Shown: positions 8,904-18,637 of the stretch, in pieces
Layout: each line of letters opens with the position of its first letter
Numbering within the stretch: the first letter of the stretch is position 1
Origin: Pararhizobium gei
GTDB lineage: Bacteria > Pseudomonadota > Alphaproteobacteria > Rhizobiales > Rhizobiaceae
DNA length: 64,000 nt
Reading direction: 5' to 3'
Assembly (NCBI RefSeq): GCF_029223885.1
Contig: NZ_CP119409.1
Span: 3,188,001 to 3,252,000 of the forward strand
Made by a program: the position numbers and the translations under genes
Notes under the pieces: generated by a model
Database searches by the model: none
What the model was told of the DNA's origin: nothing
The model's input: only the letters and a program-made list of their open reading frames with translations

Positions 8904-9020
8904 CGATTTTAGATGGGACCGGGAACGGCCGGCAACTGCCGCTTTCAGCGACCGTCAATCATGACTGCTTGAAACGGCAGCCGAAGTACCAACCACCCGT
9001 TAAACCATGAAAGAGCCGCC

Positions 9021-10004
9021 ATGACCGAAGCAACATTATCCCTTACCCGCCGTGGCGCTCTTCATGCTGGCGCAGTTTTCACCGCAAGCCTTCTGTTTCC
9101 AGTCCGCTTTACCTCGGCAGCGACACCCGCTGCCACTCTCATCCCAGCAAATACAGGAGAAAAGACCATGGGCTTCGTTACCACCGCAGACGGCACAGAA
9201 ATCTTCTACAAGGATTGGGGTCCGAAGGACGCACAGCCGGTTGTGTTTCATCACGGCTGGCCGCTTTCGTCCGACGACTGGGATGCCCAGATGCTGTTTT
9301 TCCTTGGTCAGGGCTACCGCGTGGTTGCCCATGATCGCCGCGGCCATGGCCGCTCGACGCAAGTCTCGGATGGTCATGACATGGACCACTACGCTGCCGA
9401 CGCATTCGCCGTGGTGGAAGCGCTCGACCTCAAAAATGCCGTCCACATCGGCCATTCGACAGGCGGTGGCGAAGTTGCCCGCTATGTGGCCAGACATGGC
9501 GAGCCGGCCGGTCGCGTCGCCAAGGCGGTCCTTGTTTCCGCAGTACCGCCCTTGATGCTCAAGACGGCTGCCAATCCGGAAGGCCTGCCGATCGAAGTCT
9601 TCGACGGCTTCCGCTCGGCCTTGGCCGCCAACCGCGCGCAGTTCTTCCGCGACGTGCCCGCTGGCCCCTTCTATGGCTTCAACCGCGAGGGAACGACGGT
9701 CCACGAAGGCGTGATCCAGAATTGGTGGCGTCAGGGCATGATGGGCGGCGCAAAGGCCCATTACGATGGCATCAAGGCCTTTTCGGAAACCGACCAGACG
9801 GAAGACCTCAAGGCGATCAGTGTGCCCACGCTGGTGCTGCATGGGGAAGACGACCAGATTGTGCCGATCGCCGATGCCGCCCACAAGGCCATCAAGCTGT
9901 TGAGGAACGGTACGATCAAAACCTATCCGGGCTTCCCGCACGGCATGCTGACCACCAATGCCGATGTCCTGAACGCCGACCTGCTTGCCTTCATCAAGGC
10001 CTGA
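9021..10004 (+). CDS. Alpha/beta hydrolase (non-haem haloperoxidase-like) with Tat-like signal
   Basis: The catalytic part (from residue 50, [18 protein letters not shown]) is a complete cofactor-free haloperoxidase/esterase. It shows the oxyanion segment [15 protein letters not shown], nucleophile Ser in GHSTGGG, acid Asp in HGEDDQIVP, and His in GFPHGM. These enzymes act as esterases or perhydrolases. The first 49 residues form a Tat-type leader ([20 protein letters not shown]). AGGAG before the internal ATG at 9169 could also give a cytoplasmic 278-residue form. It stands alone after the MFS gene and is convergent with an AraC gene. Confidence 0.85.
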   Translation: MTEATLSLTRRGALHAGAVFTASLLFPVRFTSAATPAATLIPANTGEKTMGFVTTADGTEIFYKDWGPKDAQPVVFHHGWPLSSDDWDAQMLFFLGQGYRVVAHDRRGHGRSTQVSDGHDMDHYAADAFAVVEALDLKNAVHIGHSTGGGEVARYVARHGEPAGRVAKAVLVSAVPPLMLKTAANPEGLPIEVFDGFRSALAANRAQFFRDVPAGPFYGFNREGTTVHEGVIQNWWRQGMMGGAKAHYDGIKAFSETDQTEDLKAISVPTLVLHGEDDQIVPIADAAHKAIKLLRNGTIKTYPGFPHGMLTTNADVLNADLLAFIKA

Positions 10005-10014
10005 TCAGCAATGC

Positions 10015-10049
10015 ATCTGGATGCCGCCGCGGCTTGGCGGCATCCAGAT
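10015..10049. terminator. Bidirectional hairpin between convergent genes
   Basis: A perfect 14-bp stem (10015-10028 with 10036-10049, arms ATCTGGATGCCGCC) encloses a 7-nt loop. It lies exactly between the convergent hydrolase and AraC genes. There is no strong T-run, but the position and stability suggest a shared terminator. Confidence 0.65.
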
Positions 10050-10063
10050 CGACCCCGCGTCCG

Positions 10064-10984
10064 TCAATGACGGTTGCTTGAGCGCCACGCGGCCGGCGGC
10101 ATCCCGACGGATCTGGTAAAGATGTCGGTGAAAGCGTGCTCGTTCTGAAAGCCGCATGCCCTGGCGATCGAAGCCATGTTTTCAGCCGTTTTGGCCAGTT
10201 GCGCCTTGGCCCGCTCCACCCGACGTGCCGAAAGCCACTCACCGACAGACTGCCCGGTCGTGGCCAGGAAGCCCGAGCGGAATTCGTCTGCGGAAAACCC
10301 GCTCGCATCGGCAATCTCGTGGATTTGGATATCGCGCGACAAATTGGCGGCGATAAAGGTTCTGACGCGCTTTTCCTGCAAGGGAGAGAAACGGCCGCTG
10401 GCCGAAAGCCTCTGGGCGGGAGACCTCCCGTACCGGTGTGCGAGATGGGCGTTGAAAGCCAGCCCGACATGCGCAAGCAAGCTGTCCCTCACCTCTTCAG
10501 GCATGTCGAACATCGGCAAAAGAGCCGCACCGATATTTCGAACAACCGGATCGTCAACCCCTCGGCACGTCTCAAGATCATCAATTTGCGGCTCGCCGGC
10601 CTCTGCGGTGAGTTCAACGAGATGCGCCTTCGGAACATGAAACACCAGCGCCTCAAGGCAACCACTGACTGCGATGGCAGCCCCTTTTTTCAGGCTGATG
10701 AGACAGATCGAGCCTTTGGGGTAGTGTCTCGACGATTCCAGTGTACCGCCCGGACGGATGTCGGCGTGGTCGACATCGGCGAGATACAGCATCACGAGGA
10801 ATGCATCTTCCGGCGGAAGAAACACCGGATCGTCGCCACCTTCATAAAAACGGCAAAGATGTACAATCGTAAGTTTTGCGTCACGGAATGGCACAATGAC
10901 CAGTTCCCTTGCCGCCCCGACACCGAAACCCGCTGCAATTCTGTCGCTGACGGTCAACCGTTCACTCATATTTGTATCGATCAT
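10064..10984 (-). CDS. AraC family transcriptional regulator
   Basis: This product of about 306 residues has a C-terminal AraC/XylS double HTH. The pattern VRTFIAANLSRDIQIHEIADASGFSADEF is followed by the second helix pair in MASIARACGFQNEHAFTDIFTRSVGMPPAAWR. The N-terminal two thirds is a ligand-sensing region without a recognised family. Starts at 10984 (MIDTN) or 10969 (MSERL) are both possible; the frame stays open to 11041. It is divergent from a second AraC gene and convergent with the haloperoxidase-like gene, which is a plausible but untested target. Confidence 0.8.
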   Translation of the reverse strand: MIDTNMSERLTVSDRIAAGFGVGAARELVIVPFRDAKLTIVHLCRFYEGGDDPVFLPPEDAFLVMLYLADVDHADIRPGGTLESSRHYPKGSICLISLKKGAAIAVSGCLEALVFHVPKAHLVELTAEAGEPQIDDLETCRGVDDPVVRNIGAALLPMFDMPEEVRDSLLAHVGLAFNAHLAHRYGRSPAQRLSASGRFSPLQEKRVRTFIAANLSRDIQIHEIADASGFSADEFRSGFLATTGQSVGEWLSARRVERAKAQLAKTAENMASIARACGFQNEHAFTDIFTRSVGMPPAAWRSSNRH

Positions 10985-11125
10985 CCGCCCAGGAAGCGGT
11001 AAGCCGGAACGCAGACGCGGCATACCCGTTCTATGCGGCATCAGAACGCCGATCTTGAAGAAAAGGATCCTTTCCGCAGAGATTTTAACAGACTAGCGGA
11101 AAAGCAATGCCAATCCTCACTCATA

Positions 11126-11139
11126 CCCGCCAAGGCGGG
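11126..11139. repeat. REP-like palindrome
   Basis: CCCGCC-AA-GGCGGG, flanked by TCATA and CACCCAT, resembles the short palindromic elements that often encode IPAKAGT-like peptides in proteobacteria. It lies in the frame upstream of the second AraC gene, which argues that this gene starts after it. Confidence 0.45.
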
Positions 11140-11170
11140 CACCCATGGCTCCAGAGGGAAATTATACGTC

Positions 11171-12082
11171 TTGATCTCTGATTCTACTCCTAAAACCCAG
11201 TCTTCGGCTCAACACGTGATCGACGGATTTGGTTGCCCTTTGAAACAGCTGGCAATCAGCCAGAGCCTGACGACCGCAGACATCGGGATCTTCCGAAAGG
11301 CGACGGGCCAAACCAGGCTCGATCAAGTCAAGACCTCGGCCAGCGATCGCGGTTTCGTCATCGGCGTGTCTTTGACTGGTGGCCACCGACGGCACATTTT
11401 CCATGAACATCATGCATCGTCCCATGATTTCACCGAAAACGCGATTTATATTCGCGATCTCGCTCAAGCCTACACGGCAGATCTCAGCAACCCGTTCGAT
11501 TTCATGCTGTTCGAGATATCGCCTGCATCTCTCGAAAGAATCGCCAACGAGGCGGAGCTTGCCGGCGTTACGTCACTGGCAGCTGAAACGGCGTCCAAGG
11601 ATATCGTGCTTGCCAATCTTGCGCGCGCGCTGATCCCGGCGCTCGAAAGGCCGGAAGAGGCCAGCGCCCTGTTCGTCGATCAGATGACGACGGCGATCGG
11701 CGCCTATCTTGTGCAGCGCTACGGTGGACGACAGGCCCAGACCGCCAGCCGAACGGCAAGCCTGTCCCGCGCGCATGAGGAACTGGCAAAAAGCATCATC
11801 CTCGAAAATCTTGAAGGCGACGTTTCGGTTCTGGACGTTGCCCAGGCCTGTAACCTGTCACGCGGTTATTTCATCCGTGCCTTCAGGGAAACGACGGGCG
11901 TGACGCCCTACCAGTGGCTTCTTGGCGAACGGATCAAACGCGCCCGAGACCTGCTCCGCTCGTCCAATGCACCGCTTGCCGAAGTCGCCATCGCTTGCGG
12001 CTTTGCGGATCAGAGCCATTTCACCCGCGTGTTCTCGGCCATCGTCGGCGCAACCCCCGGCGCATGGCGCCGGAACATATGA
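11171..12082 (+). CDS. AraC family transcriptional regulator
   Basis: The 303-residue product from TTG 11171 ends in an AraC double HTH: EGDVSVLDVAQACNLSRGYFIRAFRETTGVTPYQWL, then APLAEVAIACGFADQSHFTRVFS...GATPGAWRR. The N-terminal half is an unrecognised sensing region. The start is uncertain. The frame opens at 11033, but the first 45 codons include a REP-like palindrome and lack family character; GTG at 11216 is another option. It is divergent from the previous AraC gene, so each may act on the shared spacer. Confidence 0.75.
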   Translation: MISDSTPKTQSSAQHVIDGFGCPLKQLAISQSLTTADIGIFRKATGQTRLDQVKTSASDRGFVIGVSLTGGHRRHIFHEHHASSHDFTENAIYIRDLAQAYTADLSNPFDFMLFEISPASLERIANEAELAGVTSLAAETASKDIVLANLARALIPALERPEEASALFVDQMTTAIGAYLVQRYGGRQAQTASRTASLSRAHEELAKSIILENLEGDVSVLDVAQACNLSRGYFIRAFRETTGVTPYQWLLGERIKRARDLLRSSNAPLAEVAIACGFADQSHFTRVFSAIVGATPGAWRRNI

Positions 12083-12208
12083 CGCGAACCGGCTGAATTC
12101 GAGCCCTCCGGCAATGCGCCGGCCGTGATCAACGAGACAGCCGCTTCGACAAAACCAACTTGTCGAAAGCACGCATCAGTCGATGTCCGCAGAACCTTGC
12201 CCGTGTTT

Positions 12209-12991
12209 CTACAGGCGGTGAATGGCGTCTGGTTCTCCAGCAGCCGCCCGCACGAAGCCCTTGCTCGCCACCATCAGGTTCTTCGTATACGTTTCCCTCA
12301 CCTGCCCGGAGGTCAGCTGGCCGGCTGTCAGTTCTTCCACTACTTTGCCGCTGTTCATCACCGCCAGCCGCTCGCACATATGCGTGACGACGCCGAGATC
12401 GTGGCTGACCATGAGGTAGGTGAGCTTGCGGTCGCGGCGGACCTGTTCGAGCAGGTTGAGAATTTCGGCCTGCACGGAGGCGTCGAGGGCCGAGGTCGGC
12501 TCGTCAAGCAGCATGATCTTCGGTTCGACGATCAGGGCGCGGGCAATGGCGATGCGCTGGCGCTGTCCGCCGGACAGCTGGTGCGCGTAGCGGAAGCGGA
12601 AGGACGAGCCGAGCCCGACCTCGTCCAGAGCCCGCAGGATGCGGCGCTCGGAATCGGCGACGGAATGAATGTCGAGCGGCTCCTGCAGCAGGCGATCCAC
12701 GGTCTGCCGCGGGTGGAGCGAGCCGTAGGGATCCTGAAACACCATCTGGACCTTGCGGTAGAAGGCCTTGTCGCGGCGCCTTGCGTCAAGCGGCATGCCG
12801 TCCAGAAGGATCTTGCCGGAGGCAAGCGGCGCCAGCCCGACGATGGCGCGCAGCAAGGTCGATTTGCCGGAACCTGACTCTCCGACCAGCCCAAAGGATT
12901 CGCCCGGCGCCACGGTGATACTGACATCCTTCAGCGCATGGAACGCATCGTAGATCACCGTCAGATTTTCGATAGAGACCGCCGCCGTCAT
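12209..12991 (-). CDS. Peptide ABC transporter ATP-binding protein (DppF-like)
   Basis: The 260-residue ATPase has Walker [10 protein letters not shown]-loop MVFQDPYGSLHPRQTV, signature [15 protein letters not shown], Walker [13 protein letters not shown] and switch His in VSHDLG. GSLHPRQTVDRLLQEPL is typical of the F subunit of dipeptide/oligopeptide importers. The start at 12991 overlaps the upstream ATPase stop (ATGA). It is the last gene of the dipeptidase-SBP-B-C-D-F operon. Confidence 0.9.
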   Translation of the reverse strand: MTAAVSIENLTVIYDAFHALKDVSITVAPGESFGLVGESGSGKSTLLRAIVGLAPLASGKILLDGMPLDARRRDKAFYRKVQMVFQDPYGSLHPRQTVDRLLQEPLDIHSVADSERRILRALDEVGLGSSFRFRYAHQLSGGQRQRIAIARALIVEPKIMLLDEPTSALDASVQAEILNLLEQVRRDRKLTYLMVSHDLGVVTHMCERLAVMNSGKVVEELTAGQLTSGQVRETYTKNLMVASKGFVRAAAGEPDAIHRL

Positions 12992-13821
12992 GCCGCCCAC
13001 TCCGGCTGGCGGTCGAGCACCGGTAGCGGGTGCCTGTTGGTGCCGAGCGTCGGCATGCAGTTGAGCAGGCCCTGCGTATAGGGATGCTTCGCATTGCCGA
13101 GATCCGACGCCTTGATCTCCTCGACGATCCGCCCAGCATACATGACGATGACCCGGTCGCAGAAGGACGACACCAGCCGCAGATCGTGCGAGATGAAGAT
13201 CAGCCCCATGCCCCTGTCCGCCACAAGCCTGTCGAGGATTCTGAGGACGTCGAGCTGAACGGTGACGTCGAGGGCCGATGTCGGCTCGTCGGCAATCAAG
13301 AGCTCCGGCGAGGCGATCAGCATCATCGCGATCATTGCCCGCTGGCCCATGCCGCCGGAGACCTCGTGCGGATGGAGATCGAAAACGCGCTCTGCATCGC
13401 GAATCTGTACCGCCTCCAGCATAGCGATCGCCCTGTCGCGGGCCTCTTTCTTGCTCACAGCCTCATGGGTGCGCAGCGTCTCTACGATCTGACGGCCGAT
13501 GCTCATCACGGGGTTCAGCGAATATTTCGGATCCTGAAGGATCATCGCAATCCGGCTGCCGCGCAGGGAACGCCGGGTTTTCGGCGCAATGGAGAGGAGA
13601 TCGACACCGTCGAAGTTCAGTGTCCCGGCAGAAATCCGCGCCTGCGGCGGCGTCAGTCCCATGATCGCCCTGCCGGTCTGCGACTTGCCGGATCCGCTCT
13701 CCCCGACGATGCCCAACCGCTCGCGCCCGAGCGTGAAAGACACGCCGCGCACGGCCTCAATCACGCCGCTGCGCGTGGGAAAGCTTACCCTCAGATCGTC
13801 TACGGTCAGCATCGGGTTCAT
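12988..13821 (-). CDS. Peptide ABC transporter ATP-binding protein (DppD-like)
   Basis: The 277-residue ATPase shows Walker [11 protein letters not shown]-loop [24 protein letters not shown], signature [16 protein letters not shown], Walker [13 protein letters not shown] and switch ISHDLRLV. The C-terminal [15 protein letters not shown] segment is typical of oligopeptide ABC ATPases. Together with the DppF-like protein it forms the heterodimeric motor. It overlaps the permease gene upstream by four bases. Confidence 0.9.
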   Translation of the reverse strand: MNPMLTVDDLRVSFPTRSGVIEAVRGVSFTLGRERLGIVGESGSGKSQTGRAIMGLTPPQARISAGTLNFDGVDLLSIAPKTRRSLRGSRIAMILQDPKYSLNPVMSIGRQIVETLRTHEAVSKKEARDRAIAMLEAVQIRDAERVFDLHPHEVSGGMGQRAMIAMMLIASPELLIADEPTSALDVTVQLDVLRILDRLVADRGMGLIFISHDLRLVSSFCDRVIVMYAGRIVEEIKASDLGNAKHPYTQGLLNCMPTLGTNRHPLPVLDRQPEWAA

Positions 13822-14750
13822 TGGCCGCTTTCCTTCGGATCAAGCGCGTCGCGCAGCCCGTCGCCGAGCAGGTTGAAGCCGAGGCTGACGATGAGGATGG
13901 CAATGCCGGGCATGGTGGCGACCCACCACTGATCGAGAATGAACCGGCGGCCGGAAGCAATCATCGCCCCCCATTCGGGAAGCGGCGGCTGTGCGCCAAG
14001 ACCGAGGAAGCCGAGGCCGGCGGCTGTCAGGATGATGCCGGCCATGTCGAGCGTGACGCGCACGATCAGCGACGACAGGCACATGGGCATCACATGGCGC
14101 AGCACGATGCGAAATGGCGACGCCCCCATCAGCCGGATGGCGGAGATATAATCCGAATTGCGCACCGTCAGCGTCTCGGCCCGAGCGATGCGCGCATAGG
14201 GCGGCCAGGAGGTAACGGCGATGGCGACGATCGCGTTCTCGATGCCCGGCCCCATGGCGGCAACGAAGGCGAGCGCCAGCACGAGTTTGGGAAAGGCGAG
14301 GAAGATATCGGTAATGCGCATCAGGACGGCATCGACCCAGCCGCCCGCATAGCCGGAGACGGCGCCGACGAGAAGGCCGATCGGTGCCGCGATGATCGCG
14401 ACCAGCACGATGACGAACAGCGTCAGCCGCGAGCCGTGCAGCAGGCGCGAGAGAATGTCCCGGCCCTGGTCGTCCGTGCCGAGCAGATAGCCCTCGCTCC
14501 CCGGCGGCAAAAGGCGGGCGCCGCCAAGATTGCCGATGACGGGCGAATGCGGCGCCAGCACATCGGCGAAGATCGCGATCAGGATGAGCAGGAGAATGAT
14601 GCCAAGCCCGATGACCGCCAACCTGTTGGCGGAAAAGCGCCGCCACGTCATGTAGGCACGGCCGAGACGAGCCTGCAGGCGCGATTGCGGCCGGTCGGTC
14701 ATCAGCCACGCCCGGCGGTTCATCGGAAGGGACGGTGTCATCTCGCTCAT
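13818..14750 (-). CDS. Peptide ABC transporter permease (DppC-like)
   Basis: The 310-residue inner-membrane permease has an N-terminal OppC-type leader helix (ANRLAVIGLGIILLLILIAIFADVLAPHSP), the GTDDQGRDILSRLLHGSRLTL segment and the EAA loop ETLTVRNSDYISAIRLMGASPFRIVLRHVMP. It overlaps both neighbours by four bases (ATGA), indicating tight translational coupling. Confidence 0.9.
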   Translation of the reverse strand: MSEMTPSLPMNRRAWLMTDRPQSRLQARLGRAYMTWRRFSANRLAVIGLGIILLLILIAIFADVLAPHSPVIGNLGGARLLPPGSEGYLLGTDDQGRDILSRLLHGSRLTLFVIVLVAIIAAPIGLLVGAVSGYAGGWVDAVLMRITDIFLAFPKLVLALAFVAAMGPGIENAIVAIAVTSWPPYARIARAETLTVRNSDYISAIRLMGASPFRIVLRHVMPMCLSSLIVRVTLDMAGIILTAAGLGFLGLGAQPPLPEWGAMIASGRRFILDQWWVATMPGIAILIVSLGFNLLGDGLRDALDPKESGQ

Positions 14751-15814
14751 TTGGCGCGCGTCCTTGGGTCAAGCGTCCTGTAGAGAAGATCCGACAGGAT
14801 GTTGATGGCGATGAAAACGGAGCCGATGATGATCGTGCCACCGAGAACCGCGTTCATGTCGGCATTTTGCAGGGAATTGGTGATGTAGAGGCCAAGCCCC
14901 GGCCAGGCGAAAACCGTTTCCGTCAGCACCGAGCCTTCCAGCAGCCCCGCATAGGAGAGCGCAATCACCGTGACCAGCGGCACAGCGGCATTGCGCAGGG
15001 CATGGCCCCAGATGATCCGGGTTTCGGAAAGACCCTTGGCGCGTGCCGCGACGATATATTCCTGGCTCAGTTCGTTCAGCATGAAGCTGCGGGTCATGCG
15101 GCTGATATAGGCGAGCGAGAAATAGCCAAGCAGGCTGGCCGGCAGGATGATGTGACGGAAGACGTCGCGGAACACATCCCATTGCCCCTGCATCGCCGAG
15201 TCCAGCAGGTAGAGGCCGGTAACGGGCGTAAAACTGTATTCATAAACGATGTCGATGCGGCCGGGAAAGGCGACCCATCTGAGCTTGGCATAGAACAGAA
15301 GCAGCGACAGAAGCGCCAGCCAGAAGATCGGCACGGAGTAGCCGACAAGGCCGACGATTCGCACGATCTGGTCGGCGATCGAGCCGCGCTTGACGGCGGC
15401 TAGCACCCCGAGCGGCACACCGATAAGGCTGCCGATCAGCGTGCCCAGCGTCGCCAGTTCGAGCGTTGCCGGGAATACCCGGCGTATGTCGCTCATGACA
15501 GGGTTCGTCGTCAGAACCGAGGTGCCGAAATTGCCGGTCAGGGCGTCCCGGACGTATAAAAAGAACTGCTCGTACAGCGGCCTGTTGAACCCCAGCGCCT
15601 CCCGCGTCCGCTCCACCACATGCGCCGGTGCCCGATCGCCAAGGATCGCCAGCACCGGATCGATCGGAATGACGCGGCCGATAAAAAAGGTCACGGCCAG
15701 CAGGCCGAGATAGGTCGTGACGATGACGACCAGGAACCGCAAGGCGGTCCCTGCCCATCCCCTGGCGCGGGCGCGTCCGCGCCCGGCCAATTCTACGGTT
15801 TCGGGAAGGCTCAC
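14747..15814 (-). CDS. Peptide ABC transporter permease (DppB-like)
   Basis: The 355-residue permease has six predicted helices. Family marks are FFIGRVIPIDPVLAILGDRAP near the N-terminus, LTGNFGTSVLTTNPV, and EAA loop EYIVAARAKGLSETRIIWGHALRNA. It begins 16 bp after the substrate-binding protein stop. The N-terminus carries about 15 extra polar residues compared with E. coli DppB. Confidence 0.9.
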   Translation of the reverse strand: MSLPETVELAGRGRARARGWAGTALRFLVVIVTTYLGLLAVTFFIGRVIPIDPVLAILGDRAPAHVVERTREALGFNRPLYEQFFLYVRDALTGNFGTSVLTTNPVMSDIRRVFPATLELATLGTLIGSLIGVPLGVLAAVKRGSIADQIVRIVGLVGYSVPIFWLALLSLLLFYAKLRWVAFPGRIDIVYEYSFTPVTGLYLLDSAMQGQWDVFRDVFRHIILPASLLGYFSLAYISRMTRSFMLNELSQEYIVAARAKGLSETRIIWGHALRNAAVPLVTVIALSYAGLLEGSVLTETVFAWPGLGLYITNSLQNADMNAVLGGTIIIGSVFIAINILSDLLYRTLDPRTRAK

Positions 15815-15829
15815 CGGCTTTGCCCCGAA

Positions 15830-17473
15830 CTATTCCTTCGACACGGTGAAGACGTAGTTGGTATCGAAGCTCGGGCCGAGCTTGAAGCCCTTCAGGTTCG
15901 CGCGGTAGCCGGCCACCTCGGTCTGCTGGAAAACGATGACAAAGGGACTTTGAGCCAGCACCTTCTTCTGCAGGTCCTTGTACATTTCGGCACGCTTGGC
16001 AGCGTCCTTTTCAAGCAGCGCCGCCTTGCTCTGCTCCGTCCACTCCTTCGGCACATCCCAGGTATTGCGCCAGGCAAGCGTCTTGTTCTTGCCCTCGTCG
16101 GAATTGTCGGGGTTGACGGTGAAGGTCTCGGCGTTGGAATTCGGATCGAAATAATCCTGTCCCCACTGGCCGATATAGATGTCGTGCGTGCGGGCCCGGT
16201 ATTTCGTCAGCGTCTGCTTGCCGTCGCCCGGGATGATGTCCATCTTGATATTGGCCTGGGCCAGCGTCTGCTGCACGGATTCGGCAATGCCGGTAACCGG
16301 CTGTGTATTTCGGACGTCCATCGTCACCGTGAAGCCGTCGGCAAGGCCTGCCTTGGCGAGCAATTCCTTGGCCTTGGCGACATCCAGCTTGTAGGGATTT
16401 TCCGAGAGTTCGCCGAGAACCCCCTTTGGCAGAAATGTCTGGTGGATCTCCCCGATACCCTTGATCAGCGTCGAACCGATGGCGTCGTAATCGACCAGAT
16501 ACTTGAACGCTTCCGCGACTTCCGGCTTGGCAAGGTTCGGGTTCTTCTGGTTGAGGCTGAAATAATAGACGGTGCCCTTCGGGGCGCTGGTGGCGGCGAG
16601 ATCGGTGTTCTTCGCCACCGCCTCAAGATCGCCGGGCTCGAGATTGCGTGCAACGTCGATATCGCCGGCTTCCAGCGCCAGGCGCTGGCCGGAGCTTTCC
16701 TTCATATGGCGGTAGATGACGCGGGCGAGCGGCACCTTCTCGCCGTAATAATTATCGTTGCGCTCCAGTACCACCACCTCGTTGGCACGCCATTCGCGCA
16801 GCTTGAAAGCGCCGGATCCGGCATACCCAGTCTTCAGCCATTCATTGCCGAAGTCGGTGTCGTACTTGTACTCGGCCGATGGCGTCATGGGCTTTGCATT
16901 TTCCACAACGAGCTTCTTGTCGACCACGGCGCCGACGGTCGCCGTCAGGCAATTGAGAACGAAGCTGGGCGCATAGGCCTTGTCGACCGTAAAGACAAAG
17001 GTGTTCTCATCCGAAGCCTTGGCTTTTTCCGTCACATTGTCGCCGCTCAGGCCGAACTGGGTGAGAATGAAGGCCGGGCTCTTGTCGAGCTTGACGACAC
17101 GCTCGAAGGAATAGGAGACATCCTCTGCGGTGACCGGATTACCGGAGGCGAATTTCAGGCCGGGCTTCAGCTTGAACGTGTAGGTCAGGCCGTCGTCCGA
17201 CACCGTCCAGCTTTCGGCGAGGTCGCCGACGATCTTGGAGGTGTCGTTGAGATCGAGGCGAACGAGATAGCTGTAGGTGTTAGATGTCACCTCGGCGGTG
17301 GAGAGCTCGAAGGCCTCGCCCGGGTCCATGGTGATGATGTCGTCGAACGCAAAACCCTCGACCAGCGTATCGGCGGGCGTTTCGGCATAGGCGGGCGCAC
17401 CGGCCACAAGGATCAGCGAGAGGGCGGCACCTGCCGTCAATTTACGCATATGCTTGTTGAGTGAATGCATCAT
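15830..17473 (-). CDS. Peptide ABC transporter substrate-binding protein (SBP family 5)
   Basis: The 547-residue periplasmic binding protein has a signal peptide (hydrophobic stretch at about 14-28, cleavage near AYA-ETP). Family 5 features include FDDIITMDPGEAFE, SWTVSDDGLTYTFKLKPGLKFASG and PVTAEDVSYSFERVVKL. Such proteins deliver di- or oligopeptides, or other ligands such as opines and glutathione, to the B-C-D-F complex. An ATG nine codons in is an alternative start. The preceding dipeptidase suggests the ligand is a dipeptide. Confidence 0.88.
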   Translation of the reverse strand: MMHSLNKHMRKLTAGAALSLILVAGAPAYAETPADTLVEGFAFDDIITMDPGEAFELSTAEVTSNTYSYLVRLDLNDTSKIVGDLAESWTVSDDGLTYTFKLKPGLKFASGNPVTAEDVSYSFERVVKLDKSPAFILTQFGLSGDNVTEKAKASDENTFVFTVDKAYAPSFVLNCLTATVGAVVDKKLVVENAKPMTPSAEYKYDTDFGNEWLKTGYAGSGAFKLREWRANEVVVLERNDNYYGEKVPLARVIYRHMKESSGQRLALEAGDIDVARNLEPGDLEAVAKNTDLAATSAPKGTVYYFSLNQKNPNLAKPEVAEAFKYLVDYDAIGSTLIKGIGEIHQTFLPKGVLGELSENPYKLDVAKAKELLAKAGLADGFTVTMDVRNTQPVTGIAESVQQTLAQANIKMDIIPGDGKQTLTKYRARTHDIYIGQWGQDYFDPNSNAETFTVNPDNSDEGKNKTLAWRNTWDVPKEWTEQSKAALLEKDAAKRAEMYKDLQKKVLAQSPFVIVFQQTEVAGYRANLKGFKLGPSFDTNYVFTVSKE

Positions 17474-17512
17474 TGTTCCGTTCCCTTTTTCTGATTGTAT
17501 GAACTCTATCGC

Positions 17513-18568
17513 TCAGGGCGCTTCGTGCCAGGCCAGTGCCAGAACACGCAACCAGTTGTCGCGGCACAGTTTGGCAAGCTCCGCATCACCATAACCGGCA
17601 CCCTTGAGGGCGGCAATCAGGCTTTGGTTGCCTGCGGCATCGCTGATGTCCTCCGGTATGGTTGCGCCGTCGAAATCCGAGCCAAGCGCGACGCAGTCGA
17701 TACCCATGCGCTCGACCATGTAATCGATATGCCGGACCATGTCCGACAGCGGCGTCTTCGCGTTTTCCAGGCCATCGGGACGGAGCATCGTGGTCGCATA
17801 GTTCAGCCCGGCAAGCCCCCTGCTCTCCCGGATCGCGTCCATCTGGCGGTCTGTCAGGTTGCGCGCGACGGCCGTCAGCGCATGGGCGTTTGAATGGCTG
17901 GCGATCAGCGGCTGGTCGGTGGTTCGGGCGACGTCCCAGAAACCCTTTTCGGTGATATGCGCAAGATCGACCAGAATACCGAGCCTGTTGCAGCTCCGGA
18001 CCAGCTCAAAACCCGCATCGGTCAGCCCCGGTCCCGTGTCGGGGCTCATCGGATAGGCGAAAGGCACGCCATGTCCGAAAATATTGTTACGGCTCCAGAC
18101 GGGTCCGAGCGACCGCAGACCGGCGGCGTAAAAGGTCTCCAGTTCGGTCAGCTCCGGCCCGATCGCCTCGCAGCCTTCCATATGCAGCACGGCTGCAAAG
18201 ACACCGGCCTCCATCGCCGTCCTGATATCCTGCGTCGAGCGGCAAAGCTTCCATGCGCCGGCGCGGTCAAGGCGCAACGCGATCGCTGCGAATTCCAAGG
18301 CGACGTCGAGCGATGGCTGGCGTTCAAGCGGCTCCGACAAAGGCGTCGCATAGTGGCCGTTTTCATCCGGCGTCTTCAGCACCAGATGGTTGGACGGTAT
18401 GTAGATCGCCGACAGGCCGCCCGCGAGACCACCCTGCCTGGCGCGCGGTCCGTCAATGTGGCCTTCCGCCGTGCCTTGTGAAAACTCAAGAACCGGATCG
18501 GCACCCTTCCTGGCATTGCTCCACAGTCTGAGCAGGACGTCGTTGTGGCCGTCGAACACTGCCTGCAT
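17513..18568 (-). CDS. Membrane dipeptidase family (M19) peptidase
   Basis: The 351-residue zinc dipeptidase of the renal dipeptidase family shows the HxD metal pair in FDGHNDVLLR, the bridging Glu in LHMEGCEAIGPE, His in VDLAHITEKGF and SHSNAHAL, and a final Asp in LGSDFDGA. No signal peptide is seen, so it is probably cytoplasmic and cleaves imported dipeptides or D-amino-acid-containing dipeptides. It is the first gene of the peptide transport operon; the next gene follows after about 40 bp. AAGGATCTGG serves as ribosome binding site. Confidence 0.9.
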   Translation of the reverse strand: MQAVFDGHNDVLLRLWSNARKGADPVLEFSQGTAEGHIDGPRARQGGLAGGLSAIYIPSNHLVLKTPDENGHYATPLSEPLERQPSLDVALEFAAIALRLDRAGAWKLCRSTQDIRTAMEAGVFAAVLHMEGCEAIGPELTELETFYAAGLRSLGPVWSRNNIFGHGVPFAYPMSPDTGPGLTDAGFELVRSCNRLGILVDLAHITEKGFWDVARTTDQPLIASHSNAHALTAVARNLTDRQMDAIRESRGLAGLNYATTMLRPDGLENAKTPLSDMVRHIDYMVERMGIDCVALGSDFDGATIPEDISDAAGNQSLIAALKGAGYGDAELAKLCRDNWLRVLALAWHEAP

Positions 18569-18591
18569 TCCAGATCCTTGCCTTGTGTGAA

Positions 18592-18610
18592 GGACAAATC
18601 GATTTTGTCC
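18592..18610. promoter_or_regulatory. Inverted repeat before the dipeptidase operon
   Basis: GGACAAA-TCGAT-TTTGTCC has perfect 7-bp arms with a 5-bp spacer, 24 bp before the dipeptidase start. The position suits an operator for this operon. The cognate regulator is unknown. Confidence 0.45.
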
Positions 18611-18637
18611 ATCCGGTCAAGAATGCGATGCTATTCA

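Noticed and set aside
15620..17464. A 614-codon plus-strand frame opposite the peptide-binding protein
   Set aside because: No protein family was recognised and the minus-strand gene has a full signal peptide and binding-protein fold.
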